A stretch of 64,000 bases of DNA from Sphaerolaimus hirsutus (GCA_964036195.1 OZ038455.1:17439855-17503854), one strand, 5' to 3'. Numbered from the stretch's first letter, positions 1 through 10,890 are shown. The notes: a model not told the origin generated them from the sequence alone. A program made the numbers and translations.

Positions 1-770
1 TGTTCAGCTATGTCGTCATCATGTGATAAGGGATCATCTGTGATACCTATTGACTCGAGACTGTGAAATTGAAATAATGTCTCTTGGCCAACAGCAACAG
101 CTGATGAAGCATGTGAACTGCATGAAACCATGAATTGATGTGGTGAAATGTCGGGTGTTGTGACGAATGATTGTGAGGACGCATTTCCGCCTAACATCAA
201 CCCAAGTATTGATTCGACTATGATCAAGCCAGATGGGAGTTCGATTTCTGTTGGTTGAATATCGAACTTCCAATAATAGTCTTGACCAATGACTACATCT
301 GGTTGACATAGTTTGTGACAAAACTCATCAGTCATTTCGGTCAATTCAAGCGGTTCCGCGAATTGTTCTTGTGCATGTTCACCGTACACAATATAAATGA
401 CTGTTTTGTCGTCTTGTGACAAAGGAGGTGGGCATGCATATGTTGCTAAATTATCCACTGCACGTAAGGTGAGCGGAATTTGTAACATATTGCCCTTATT
501 GTCGACGTGTTTGTAAATAGGCATGACAGCCTCGACCAAAAACGTATTGACTGTGACAGGCGTTTTTGTCGCAAACACGTTCATTTGAAGAACAACATCT
601 CCTTTGTTTTCAAAGTTATACTCATTTGCCACGGATGCTTTAATGTATGAATATTCGCATCCAGTGTCAAAGAATATTAACAAAGGGTCTGTGACTCGAT
701 TTAATTCAGCGTCTTTATTAATTAATGAAGCCTGGGCACTTGCAAACGAACAATAGGTGCAAAATCGAAC
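1..770 (-). CDS. BEL/Pao retrotransposon protease/pol frame, 5' part (cut by window edge)
   Basis: This frame reads leftward, lies in -1 relative to the upstream Gag frame, and is open from about 770 to the window edge. It carries a retropepsin-type active-site motif D-T-G-C (encoded at 657-668) after a hydrophobic L-L-I-F-F, as expected for the DUF1758 aspartic protease that follows Gag in BEL/Pao elements. A segment near the edge reads ETL-QFHSLE--GITDD; closely matching residues recur in a degraded fragment at 5350-5480, so a related element was also the source of that fragment. Reverse transcriptase, RNase H and integrase would lie left of the window. Cleavage of the polyprotein is inferred from family knowledge. 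Whether expression needs a -1 frameshift or the frame break is a mutation cannot be decided here. Confidence 0.75.
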
Positions 771-3010
771 TCACATTCTTGTTCGGCCTGCTGCCTGGTA
801 GCGGGGTTGGGGTTACCGTAACCCGCCTGTGCGCTCAGCACCTCCACCGTGGGCCTGTGACTAGGTTGAAGTGGCACCGACGATGACATTTGATTCGGGT
901 TGAGGTGTGGGTACACCTCGTACCGTTTCTGCTGGAAGCCGCGGATTTTGGCCTCGACGGTCTCCATATCTGTGCCTTCCTGGATGAGGTTGGCACGGAG
1001 CGTCGTCCACAGCTCGTTCTCGCTGTGATATTTGCGGGCTTCCTCCTGAGCTTTCACCTGTTGTGCGTTAGCGGGCCTCGGCCATTCGCCCATGTCGAGC
1101 GGGCCGTCCATGTCCAGCTGGTACAGCGTACTCTGTCTCCACCGGAAATCGTTTTCATCCGGTGGGATGACACACATGCTCATCGGTTCCGTTTGTGAAG
1201 GCGGATACGATGGCGGTGCATGTGACGACGCCGCGCCCGTTGTGATTACCTGAGCGTTGACAAAATTAGCGCTCGTTGCTTTGACAAAGGCTTTATTTTG
1301 TGAATTGTTTACCTGACGCCTGGCGGGTGCCTGTCTGGTAGGACAGAACGCCCCGTGATGCTGACCAATCTGGCGACAGTAGTAGCAACTCAATTGTTGA
1401 GTGCACTGTGCCGCTTGATGGCCTCTGCGCGTGCAGCGCGTGCACACGTCGCCCAAAGCTCGCAACCGTTCAGTGCGCTCTCTCGGTGTGACGTATTGAG
1501 GGCAATCGGTTGTGTAGTGCTCTTTGACGCCGCAGAACAAGCACTCGAATTTCGGCTGGCGATAGTTAGCAGCAGGTTGTGAGGGCTGCTTTTGACTAAT
1601 CGCTCCGATCGCCGGAGTTCTGGGAGGTTGAGTGGAATTTTTATTTTTTCCTTGTGATTTACCAGCGTTAGCGTTGGTACCAGCAAAAGCAACCGTATTG
1701 TGAATAGGTTTTGGTTTTGAAAAGGTATTTTGTGATTTATTTCCCTTTTTCTTTTGCTGTTGCCAACCTCCTCCATTTTGTGACTTTTTTACCGATGAAT
1801 TTTGTGATTTCTGAACAACAGTTGAAGATTGTGAACTTTGTTGTTCAGTTTTCATCGCGTCTAACCGAGCACGAGCAATGGTAGTTAATGCATCGACAAA
1901 CCTGACGACTGTGAGTTCGGTGTCGCCGGTTACAGCGGTGCGCATCGAATTCCGGTGTTCTTCTGTGACGGCAAGAACAATATTATCGGGAAGATAACCA
2001 CGAATTATTCTTAACACTGCACCAGAATCGACACTTTCACCTCTTTCTTTAAGTTGATTGAGAGTTGACAAAAGGGTTCGTGTGAAATTTGTGAGAGAGT
2101 CTCCTCTTGACGAAGGTTTTTCAAGTGAATACAATTTATCCCAAAGGGCTGCTTGTACCCGATGCGTTTCACCAAAATTTGATTGTAACATGGTGACCGC
2201 TGTGATGTAATCTCGACCATCACCTTTTAATCCGGCTAGCAGTTCTGCTGCTGGACCGGTAAGGCTGAGCTTGAGGTATGTATATTTCATACCCATTGAC
2301 AAATTAGCTCGGTCGTGAATTTGAGCTCGAAAAATCTCCCACCAAGCTGCCCATTCTAACGGATCACCGCTATATTTAGCAAGCTCGATTTTTGGTAACT
2401 TTAACAAAGTTTCCGGTTGTGAAGGTTGAGAACTACTTCCCATATTGACATTGTTGTAAGGGGGTTGTGAAAGGGGTTGAGTAGTTAAATCAACAGTGGA
2501 CTGACCTTTCAAGGAAAGTATCAACCTTTCCGCGGATTTGATGTGCGCTTGGGCGGACGCAATCCTCGATTCCAGCTCATCCATGAGCATCATCGCGTTG
2601 TTCGAGCCAGAGTAGAGCGCGCGATCCAATTTTGCGTTGGCGCTCTTTATCTCCTCGGCCGCTCCGTCTTCGTCTCTGTCTAGGCTTATGATGTAATCTT
2701 GGACAGTGGTTGTGAATTTGTCCATAGCCGTAGACAGGTCCGAGCGTTTCATCTCGGCTTGGTAGCCGTAGGCCTGAAGTAGTTCTAATACTTCCTCCGC
2801 CGCCCGTATGTTGACGGCGGCGGGTTGTGACTCGTCCTTGACGATTTTAGGAATCGGTTTGGATGTGAATCGTAGCACTCCGTTGCGCACTCCGGTCAGC
2901 GCCCGGCTATGCTGAGTCAACGGATGAGCTGTGTCGAACTCCTCAACGTTGCTCGCAGGCATAGCTGCGGCGGCGGCGGCGCGCTGAGCGCGTATGCGTT
3001 CGTCGGCCAT
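722..3010 (-). CDS. BEL/Pao retrotransposon Gag polyprotein (762 aa)
   Basis: This is an intact 762-residue frame. An alanine-rich N-terminus and a probable helical region (residues 60-170) precede a DUF1759-type Gag core (about 204-385) that opens with L-P-K-I-E-L-A-K-Y-S-G-D-P-L-E-W. A Ser/Gln/Lys/Asn-rich linker (390-480) leads to three zinc knuckles: C490-C493-H498-C503, C523-C526-H531-C536 and C542-C545-H551/H552-C556. The protein should form the cytoplasmic particle and bind element RNA. Residues 600-762 are an extra acidic/polar segment between the knuckles and the protease, with no motif I recognise. The start is the first in-frame ATG after the leader. The stop overlaps the protease frame by about 48 bases. 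The frame is GC-richer than the surrounding DNA and has many Ser-Gln pairs encoded TCACAA, part of an element-wide bias. Confidence 0.9.
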   Translation of the reverse strand: MADERIRAQRAAAAAAMPASNVEEFDTAHPLTQHSRALTGVRNGVLRFTSKPIPKIVKDESQPAAVNIRAAEEVLELLQAYGYQAEMKRSDLSTAMDKFTTTVQDYIISLDRDEDGAAEEIKSANAKLDRALYSGSNNAMMLMDELESRIASAQAHIKSAERLILSLKGQSTVDLTTQPLSQPPYNNVNMGSSSQPSQPETLLKLPKIELAKYSGDPLEWAAWWEIFRAQIHDRANLSMGMKYTYLKLSLTGPAAELLAGLKGDGRDYITAVTMLQSNFGETHRVQAALWDKLYSLEKPSSRGDSLTNFTRTLLSTLNQLKERGESVDSGAVLRIIRGYLPDNIVLAVTEEHRNSMRTAVTGDTELTVVRFVDALTTIARARLDAMKTEQQSSQSSTVVQKSQNSSVKKSQNGGGWQQQKKKGNKSQNTFSKPKPIHNTVAFAGTNANAGKSQGKNKNSTQPPRTPAIGAISQKQPSQPAANYRQPKFECLFCGVKEHYTTDCPQYVTPRERTERLRALGDVCTRCTRRGHQAAQCTQQLSCYYCRQIGQHHGAFCPTRQAPARRQVNNSQNKAFVKATSANFVNAQVITTGAASSHAPPSYPPSQTEPMSMCVIPPDENDFRWRQSTLYQLDMDGPLDMGEWPRPANAQQVKAQEEARKYHSENELWTTLRANLIQEGTDMETVEAKIRGFQQKRYEVYPHLNPNQMSSSVPLQPSHRPTVEVLSAQAGYGNPNPATRQQAEQECEFDFAPIVRLQVPRLH

Positions 3011-4320
3011 AGCAAAGTTTGATCAATTTATTGCTTATTAGCAAAGTGGTAGCTAGCTGTGAACGAAATAAAATAATAAAATAAATATTTCGAATCTTGT
3101 GACTTGTACTTGTAAAATCGTAAGTATTTATGCACGCGCTACTAACGATTTTGCGTCCAAAACCGTATTACCGTAACCCCGTGCGTGTGACTCAAACTGT
3201 GAAAAGCAATTTCCAATGAAATTTCGCGCGAGACGACTTAATTAGAGTGACCAATTAGTTTTAATTAGTCACCCTGCTCGCTGCGCCATGTAAAATAATA
3301 CGGAACTTGATGAAGTGACTTGTGAACCAGCTCCTATTCCTAACCGAGGAAGAGGACTAATGTGAACAAGTGAAAGTTGACTTGAAGCGTCGTCTCTAGT
3401 TGACGTTCCGTTATTTTATCAAATGTGATTAGTTGAGTTGAAGTGAATTGACGTGAGTTAGTGTGAAGCAAATTTAGATTGTTTACCAAAGGTTTTTGAC
3501 GAACGTTTTTATTTAGGCGATTAAATACAAAGAATTAAATGTAAATAAAATATATATAAAAATATACATAAACAAAGGAATTAATTTACAACTAAATTAA
3601 TTACTTAAATAAAACGTAAAAGAAGCTCTAATTACCGGAGAAATAAGGCAATTAAAAGAAGGCACTTAATTACGACAAAAGGCGAGAATTAAGTGGCGCG
3701 GTTGTGAGTAAAGCACCTCAAACAGCGCTGGTGTGAAATAAAGCACTGAGGTGACTTAGAGCACCAAGCGTTAAACTTAGCACCAAAAAACAAGCGACTT
3801 AATAAAGTGACTACGGCGCTTATTTAGATCCTAGGAAGAGATTCGTGTGAAGTTGACGAGGTTGCAAACACTGCCGATTGTAGCTGTGAAATCGGCTTTT
3901 AAGGGCCGACCGATGGCGATTGGTTTGGCGCCAATCGGTCGGCTCTAATCTCCGGTTTTTACCCAACATTTCCAATTGTGAAAGTTCAATCCTTGCCCGC
4001 TCGCTTCTCCGATGAAAAGCGAGCTAAACTGGCAAGATAGTGAAAATGTGAGACAAGCCAGACGGCATTTGAAATGGCGCGCGGGCCCGGCGCCCTGCTC
4101 GGGGCGGGCCCGCCGCTTAACATAAACATGACGGCGTATATGCGTGCTGCTTGTCAAGGAAATGTGGCGGAATGTGAGCAATGACTAAGATCTAAATATG
4201 TGAACAATGTGAAGCGCACGTTGTAAACAACATCGCTTGAGATATTAATTGGTGAGGGTGAAGATGTTAAAATGGGAATGTAAATATGAATGAAATCTTG
4301 ACGAGTTGAATTAATTGAAT
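3011..4320 (-). mobile_element. Leader and LTR-like region of the BEL/Pao element
   Basis: Noncoding sequence upstream of Gag in the element's orientation. It shares the unusual density of GTGA on the plus strand (TCAC on the element strand) with the coding part, and that density fades near 4260-4320, so the element probably ends there. A GC-rich inverted repeat around 3905-3945 (CCGACCGAT / ATCGGTCGG arms) could be a structured R/U5 RNA element. I could not fix LTR borders, a primer-binding site or a target duplication, because the other LTR is outside the window. Confidence 0.5.
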
Positions 4321-4564
4321 ATAAAAGAGAACATAAGAAAGTTAACTTAAATATTATAGGTTTTTACATTTTACGATAATGTTACACATATGCCCATAGG
4401 TTGCGTTTTGTTGTGTTATGAATATTGAATAAATAATGATAAGCTATCCTTTTTTGCAATAATATTTACAGTTACTGTCTGTGAAAATACCGACAATTCA
4501 CTTTTGCTTTCGACGGCTGCGATAGGTATTATTGTAATGCGTCAGTTACGAAAGCGTACCTACC
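4321..4564. other. AT-rich spacer
   Basis: No coding signal or recognisable repeat between the retrotransposon and the first family A element. Confidence 0.4.
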
Positions 4565-4566
4565 TA

Positions 4567-4826
4567 CCGTATTTCCTCGAATTTCTCCCCGGGGGTTTAT
4601 TTTTTCAGAGTAAAAATTTTGAGATAAAAACGTGAAAAATACAACAATGAACACCATTTATAAGTTTTTACAGCCTTATATAGGGATGTAGATGGTATAA
4701 ACGATGTTCTAACGTAACACGGTAAGTGTTTTGATGGTCTGTTATGCATTGCCCGGACCACAAATTGATGGTGCCCATTTTGAGGGGGGCTATTTCGAGG
4801 GGGGGGGGTATTTCGAGGAAATACGG
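4567..4826. mobile_element. Family A element, 260 bp
   Basis: Ends are CCGTATTTCCTCGAA and TTCGAGGAAATACGG, with TA on both sides (4565-4566 and 4827-4828). The interior has GGGGGG runs joined by TATTTCGA. It has the same length and a similar interior to the copy at 12438-12697. Terminal repeats plus TA flanks point to a non-autonomous, probably IS630/Tc1/mariner-class element; no transposase is seen. Confidence 0.8.
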
Positions 4827-4934
4827 TATTTATTTCTGGGTACCGTATTATTTCCTCAAAATACCCCCTCATTTACCCCACCCCCCCCTCAAAATTTGTA
4901 CTCAGAAACAATCACCCCAAGGGTTATTTCAAGG

Positions 4935-6492
4935 TAGGGTGTCAAAAAATTTTTTTTACGGAAAACGGAAAGGAAAATTTTTTTCACTTTACAGAAAACG
5001 GAAAACGGAAAGGTAAAAAAAAATTGTCGGCCGGAAAACCGAAAACGGAAAGGTAAAAAAATTTCACTCAGCGGAAAACGGAAAACGGAAAGGTAAAAAA
5101 AATTGTCGGCCGGAAAACGGAAAACGGAAAAATGAAATGCCGGAAAACGGAAAACGGAAAGCAAAATTTTCACGGAAACGGAAAAAAAATAAAGTGAAAT
5201 TAGCATGGTAATAGACAAATTAGCAGAAGGAAAACCTGCATGCAGGTTTGTCTGTTTGGCTTTGATTGTGGTAGCTGTACATTCTGCAACTATGGATCAT
5301 GCCTGTAACTTCACTTGTAGTTCAATCTTAACTGAACCAACAAAAAATCATCAAAAAGTAGCCATAGTGGCCATAGGAAAGGAAACACTACGACAATTTC
5401 ACAGTCTAGAAGCAGTGGGAATCACTGATGACTCCTATGCAATTGATGATAATAAGATTCAACATTGCAGAGGTGATGATAATAAATAGCATAAAATTCA
5501 ACTACAACAACAAAGGATACTATATTGACTGGCCGTATAAAGAGAGTATCAGTGACCTGCCCACAGGAAAAGCAGAAGCCTTGGTGTGGTTTAAATCACT
5601 GATAAGAAGATTCAACAAAGATCCAAACTTATTCGAACAATACCAGAAAGTTTTGGACAACCAACTAGAAAAGGGAATAATTGAGATCTGTGATGACAAA
5701 ACAGAATGAAGGGGAACGAAACCAGTTGGCGATGATAATAAACAACATTTACATTGATAACTTCATCATGAGTGTCACGAATGAAGTTGAAGCTTTAGAA
5801 CTATATTACAAAGTCAAAGCTTTATTTAACCAATGTTCTATGAACATGAGGGAATGGCTGTCAAACTCCAGATCAGTCATGAATGAAATAGCAGAAAACG
5901 ACAGGAGTCCAAAGGTGAATAAAATTGTCGCAGTAATGGGCATGAAATAAGATCACCGAATGGACATGCTGGCAATATCAACACCAAAATTGCAAATTGA
6001 CAGCATCACAACACCAACCAGACGAAACTTGAATAAATTATTGGTGTCAGCATATGACCCAATTGGGTTCACAGCACCTGTTTCACTGACCCTGAAATCC
6101 CAGTTGTCAATGCTGCTCCAAGACACAAAAAACAACACAATGGGATGAGCCAATTGAAGATAAATACAGATTGGAAAAACAATGGAAAAATGCCAGAAAA
6201 GTGAAAATCGAGCCAGAAAATGGAAAAATGGCCTGGTAAAACGGAAACGGAAAGGTAAATAATTTTCAGCCGGAAAACGGAAAAATGGGCCGGAAAAACG
6301 GAAACGGAAAGGTAAAAATTTTTCAGCTGCCGGAAAACGGAAAACGGAAAGGTAAAAATTTTTCGGCTGCCGGAAAACGGAAAACGGAAAGGTAAAAAAT
6401 TTTCGGCTGCCGGAAAACGGAAAACGGAAAGGTAAAAAATTTTCCTGCGGAAAGGCGGAAACGGAAAACGGAAACGGAAATTTGACACCCTA
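4935..6492. mobile_element. hAT-like non-autonomous element with CGGAAAACGG repeats and a captured retrotransposon fragment
   Basis: The ends are TAGGGTGTCAA and the inverse TTTGACACCCTA. The flanking 8-bp target duplication is TTTCAAGG (4927-4934 and 6493-6500). Both outer parts (4950-5190 and 6170-6480) are arrays of GGAAAACGGAAAGGTAAAA units in opposite orientations, and the centre holds BEL/Pao pol remnants. The 8-bp duplication and TAGGG end fit the hAT superfamily. No transposase is encoded. Relatives: 56057-56684, and fragments at 53552-53603 and 55033-55470. Confidence 0.85.
5205..6180 (+). pseudogene. Degraded BEL/Pao pol fragments inside the hAT-like element
   Basis: Several short frames in different phases resemble consecutive parts of a BEL/Pao polyprotein. 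5350-5480 matches the region downstream of the protease seen at 1-100 (QFHSLE, GITDD). 5495-5700 looks like the start of the reverse transcriptase (LPTGKAEAL, LEKGIIE). 5720-5950 resembles its C-terminal part (NIYIDNF, LSNS). 5960-6150 resembles the connection to RNase H (YDPIGFTAP). The catalytic core between the second and third blocks is missing, and stops and frame changes break the rest. It is not functional. It was probably captured from a resident element and carried along by the DNA transposon. Confidence 0.75.
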
Positions 6493-6508
6493 TTTCAAGG
6501 AAATACGG

Positions 6509-7676
6509 TAGTCATTCTGGGTAGGCATACTTTTACGCTCACACACGCTTTTGGAAAATTCCCATCCCGTTTCCCTGCCCAAAATTTCCAATTTTCCGAT
6601 TTTTGGTGGTTGATTTTTATGAGCATTCGGAACACTTACACAAGTTGAGTACAAAATTACTTACGTAGTGTTGAGAAATTACCTTGGAAAGTTCTATGTA
6701 TTTATTTCTTTACACCCAATAAATACATAAATATGAGACATCCAAGCACTTCATAAAGACAAAATTGTGTGAAGGACTGCTCGATTTTCCAATTCCTGTT
6801 TCCAGTTACTGAATGCAATTTTTATTTATTTTCTAAGTTATGTTTAGTCAGCTAAATTTTTTTGTGGTTTTCTGTATTCTGATTATCATTAAATGATTTT
6901 AAGCGCCCATTTGAGTATTTGGAAAATATTTATGTTTTTGCAAATGTGCAATATGCAATCAATTCAATGGAACAGAAAATTTCGAATGTCTCTCAGCTCT
7001 GCGGCAACAGTTTATAAAGCTGCAAAATAAATATATGTAAATATGCATTCTAAACTGGGCAGAAATCTAAAATGCAACAATCCAGTTGAGCAATACCAAA
7101 ATTTGAGAATTATTACAAAAATTCCAAATGTCGAAGACGAAGAATGTCGTATTCAAAATTCGCCAACTATTTTTCTTAACAAATCGATATTCGAAACATT
7201 AGAAAAACACATAAAAAATTTACCTACGTATACACTTTTTCCAGGGGTTTACCCTGTTTAATGGTAAGCGTTTTATTGTGCATGTTTGGGTAGATCTTGT
7301 CAATTCTATTTTGCCACAATATTCGATCAGACAGGTTAGCAGATGCCCGGATTAATTTCACGCTTCAAAGATCTTTATTATGTTATGAATTGCACAGATG
7401 GCTTATTTATTATTAATTCCAGTTCAATTGTTCCAAAGCGTTTAGAGAGCCTTGAATAATCTTGATAGGGCCTGGCAGGCGAGTTGTTAAACTACTGGCA
7501 TTTTTTGAAAACTTAAATGTTAAAACTTAAAAAAGGTAAACATAAAATGTTCTCATTTTATGTAGAAATGTGTTGACCGTGGTTGATTGAATAACAGAGA
7601 ATGCAGAGATTTGATAATTAGGCTCATTTTACCCATTTTATCCATTTCACACACTCTATAATTTATCCACAGAGAA
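6509..7676. other. AT-rich intergenic sequence
   Basis: No supported gene. A 72-codon frame at 7043-7261 has no recognisable family and may be chance. No terminal repeats were found. Confidence 0.4.
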
Positions 7677-7678
7677 TA

Positions 7679-8127
7679 CCGTATTTCCTCGAAATACCCC
7701 CCCCCTCGAAACCCCCCCCCTCGTTTGACCCCCCCCTCTCGGGACCACTATGAAACAATCACCCCCCCCTCGAAATACCCCCCCCCAAATTGAGTGTAAA
7801 GGGAACGTACATGACAATAACTGTAGTTTGTGTTCTGTGTACTGCAGAACACACGTTAAAACAATGTCGGTGTCTCGTTAGAACAGTGTACATACCATCT
7901 ACATACTAATATTAGTCTACAGAACCTTATAAATGGCAGTTTTTGTTGCATTTTTCGACGTCTGCGTACATTTCAGACGACAATTTCGTACTTGGTTTTC
8001 AAAAAATTTCTTGTGAAATAATAACCCCCCCCCCCTCGAAATACCCCCCCCCCCTCGTTTAACCCCCCCCCCTCTCGGGACCACTATGAAACAATCACCC
8101 CCTGGGGGGTATTTCGAGGAAATACAG
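7679..8127. mobile_element. Family A element, 449 bp
   Basis: CCGTATTTCCTCGAAATACC at the left; TTTCGAGGAAATACAG at the right; TA on both sides. Each end carries three or four boxes of the type CCCCCTCGAAATACCCCC, including CCCCTCTCGGGACCACTATG, repeated near both ends. The centre contains a segment (AGAACACACGTTAAAAC) that recurs in other copies at 16750-16790, 42820-42840 and 48125-48145, marking a common ancestor. Confidence 0.85.
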
Positions 8128-8129
8128 TA

Positions 8130-9966
8130 TCTGGTTTGCAAAGTATTTTATAAGTTATTTGGAGGTTTATATAGAATGCTCAAATTAAAAGGTCAACTAT
8201 GTTATATTGAGGTTTATGAACACAAAATTAGGCTCATTTGACTCTGGTTATTCTAATATATACATTTACATGTAAAATGGAAAAGTCAAGTCCTGTAAAA
8301 TGTTGTTAGTTTTCATAACTACCTACGTACTTACTTAGGCCAGCGTCCGAATGGAGAAATAGCGCCCTGCATAGTTAGTTTACCACATGGTGTAGTTCAG
8401 TTAATTTAGAGCCCTGCATTTGCATTTCACCATTATATTTGTCCCCTGTTCACACAAAGTATTTGATATGTTTTATAAGTAGAATTTTACGTTGAATCCT
8501 ATAATAATATCCATTTTACCCAAATAAATAATTTGAATGTCTTGAATGTCTTGACAATTTATTATTCGAGCATTATTATCTATTTGCACCCAATTATCTC
8601 AATTAAGCCCCAATCTAGCCACTGACCACATTCTACGTTTTCAGGAAGTGATTACTACTATTATGCACATTTATGTAGGAACATTTACGACACTATTTCC
8701 AGTTTCCATCTCTATCAAATTAGTTTCCAATTTGCATCAACACTCTTGGATGAATTGAAACAGATTAGTAGATAGCTCGAGTTTGCCGATTTCAGCCCCC
8801 GCAAGATTAATTGTTTCCTTTGGCCAATTTGTACTCTGTATTTATGTACCATAATTATTAGAATGTGTGTGCGTGCTACGCAAGCCAACTGTATAGGTAA
8901 ATGTGCCTTATTTGTGCATTATAATTAGGAAATCACTGTAGTCATGTTTTCTATACAATTTTCCATGTTTCTGCAACCTTCGGAGTTTTTACTTCACTCT
9001 CTCAGGCCGCAATCCGACCAACAAAATAGCAATAGAAACTTTGACTAGGAAGCTTGCTGATTTTGTGCAATAGTAACTTCATGCTGTATCTAATCGCCAA
9101 TAAAGTACCTGAAACAACTTCGAACCCCCTTCTTTTCACACGCAATAACTAAACAAGTAAATTTGTTTAAATTTGTAAATTTGTAACTAAACAAGCAAGT
9201 GGACATTTTGCCTACAACGGAAAATCCAACCATGACAGAGACCGTCGCTCAATACGGTCTTGGAGTTGCCGGAATCCGTGGCAGAAATCGCTAACTTTGG
9301 TGGCTTCACCACAAGAAATGCAAATATACTACAAAATGACTGAATAATGTTTCAACAATTATGAAAATTAATCACTTCCCCATTGAAAAGTTACAAAGCT
9401 ATGACCTCTTTAAGACAATTTATGTTAGACATGAGTGATATGTTACAAATGAACATTCATGTCTGTTCATTGTATCCACATTTACATGGGAGCTCTCTGT
9501 CTTCCCAGTAACATGTTTGCAGGAGTCTTGGGTCCATGCAACTGAATTATAGTTTTACTCTTCTACCCAGGTATTTTGATCAGGAATACATAACAAAACA
9601 TAATGGGATTTTTCAAAAATGTGAATGTAGGTAATTATAAATACCCAAAATACCCTATTATTTTGGGTAAAAGTAAATATGTTTTTGCAACTCTGCTGGC
9701 AGGCAACGGGTGAAACTAATGGAGGAAGTGTCAGCGCGGCCCCAGGCGCTTTACAATTGGTTGCACTGTAACCAAAAATGCTGAATCGTTTCCATCCGTC
9801 ACACCCATGTTACTGAATGAAGTGGCAAAACTACAAGTAGGTTGCTTGATTTCATGCTCTCTGTACCCTGCTTTTGTTCTATTCATAAGGCCTTATATTG
9901 GTCTGGTCTGATGCCTGGATCTAGCACCAAAACACTTTGCACCATTGTGAGCACTCCAAACACCAA
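8130..9966. other. Intergenic sequence without recognised features
   Basis: AT-rich. No open frame with coding character and no inverted ends were detected by eye. Confidence 0.35.
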
Positions 9967-9975
9967 CGAAAAATC

Positions 9976-10789
9976 GGCTCTTTACAGCGGCCCCGGTCGG
10001 GGACTGGTCCCTGGCAAAAAATAAAAATTTATAAAAGTCTGTAATTGGTGTGTATGGGTTGTTTGCATGTGAATTAGTTAAATGATCACCAAATTTGCAT
10101 GCACAAAATTTCTGCAAGATGGTTGGTTACACATGCTGATGCATATTCTTTGGGGGTGTATAAATTTATTTGATTTGTGTCAATTTTGGCATGTGTGTAC
10201 TCAAATTTAGTGAGTATGCAAATTTCTTATTAGTGGTTCTTATTATTTTTACTCTTTTATTCTTGTTGCTCACTGTATTTTTGTATAGTGAACGAAATCC
10301 CACCAGGGACCAGTCCCCAGTGGCAATAGAAATGGCCCCGACAGTGGCCAAACGTCCTCTGAAAAAAATTGTTTCCGTAAACTAAAAATTTGTGTCCCCA
10401 ACAGGGGACGTTCATCTCCGACAGCGGAAAAAAATTTAGGTAACAAAAATTCTGTGTTTACTGAAAAACATTTCTCACAGTGATGTTTGGCCCCTGTTGG
10501 GGCCATTTCTATTGCCACCAGGGACCGGTCCCCAATGGGATTTCATTCACTAAAATACAGTGATTGACAAAAATAATAGCGTTGAAAAATAAGAACCACT
10601 AACTGACTGAAACCACTGAAATTTGGCATGAGTACTGACTAGGGGTACACCCCCCCAACCGGGAAAATGAGTACACCCCCAAGGAATATGCATCAGCGTG
10701 TGTAACCGTATAAACACCAATTATTGACTTGTTAAAATTTTTATTTTTTGCCAGGGACTGGTCACCGACTGGGGCCGCTGTAACTAGCC
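9976..10789. mobile_element. MULE-like non-autonomous element (GGCTNTTTAC ends), copy 1
   Basis: Starts GGCTCTTTACAGCGGCC and ends GGCCGCTGTAACTAGCC. The flanking 9-bp repeats CGAAAAATC (9967-9975) and CAAAAAATC (10790-10798) differ at one base. The interior has GC-rich palindromic boxes (GGGACCAGTCCCC, GGGGACTGGTCCC) alternating with AT-rich boxes carrying TTTGGCATG. A 9-bp target duplication is typical of Mutator-like elements. No transposase. Confidence 0.8.
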
Positions 10790-10890
10790 CAAAAAATCAG
10801 CCAATGGTAAGAAAATAATTCAAAAAAGGTATGTATGTGTGATTATCAGCCTAATTCTAATCCAAATGATAAGTAAAATACTTTTTTCAG

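Larger units (their letters stand above)
4843..6508. mobile_element. Family A element split by a hAT-like insertion
   Basis: The left end begins CCGTATTATTTCCTC after TA at 4841. The right end is CAAGGAAATACGG followed by TA at 6509. Nearly the whole interior is a second element (4935-6492) flanked by an 8-bp duplication of family A sequence, so the host family A copy was only about 100 bp long. Confidence 0.8.

Noticed and set aside
1355..1776. Frames on the plus strand and in other minus frames within Gag
   Set aside because: Shadows of the intact Gag frame, which has the domain structure.
6069..6488. Phe/Arg/Ser/Val-rich frames over CGGAAA arrays (also 4889-5218 and 56051-56635)
   Set aside because: Low-complexity translation of a transposon repeat in both directions; no gene structure.
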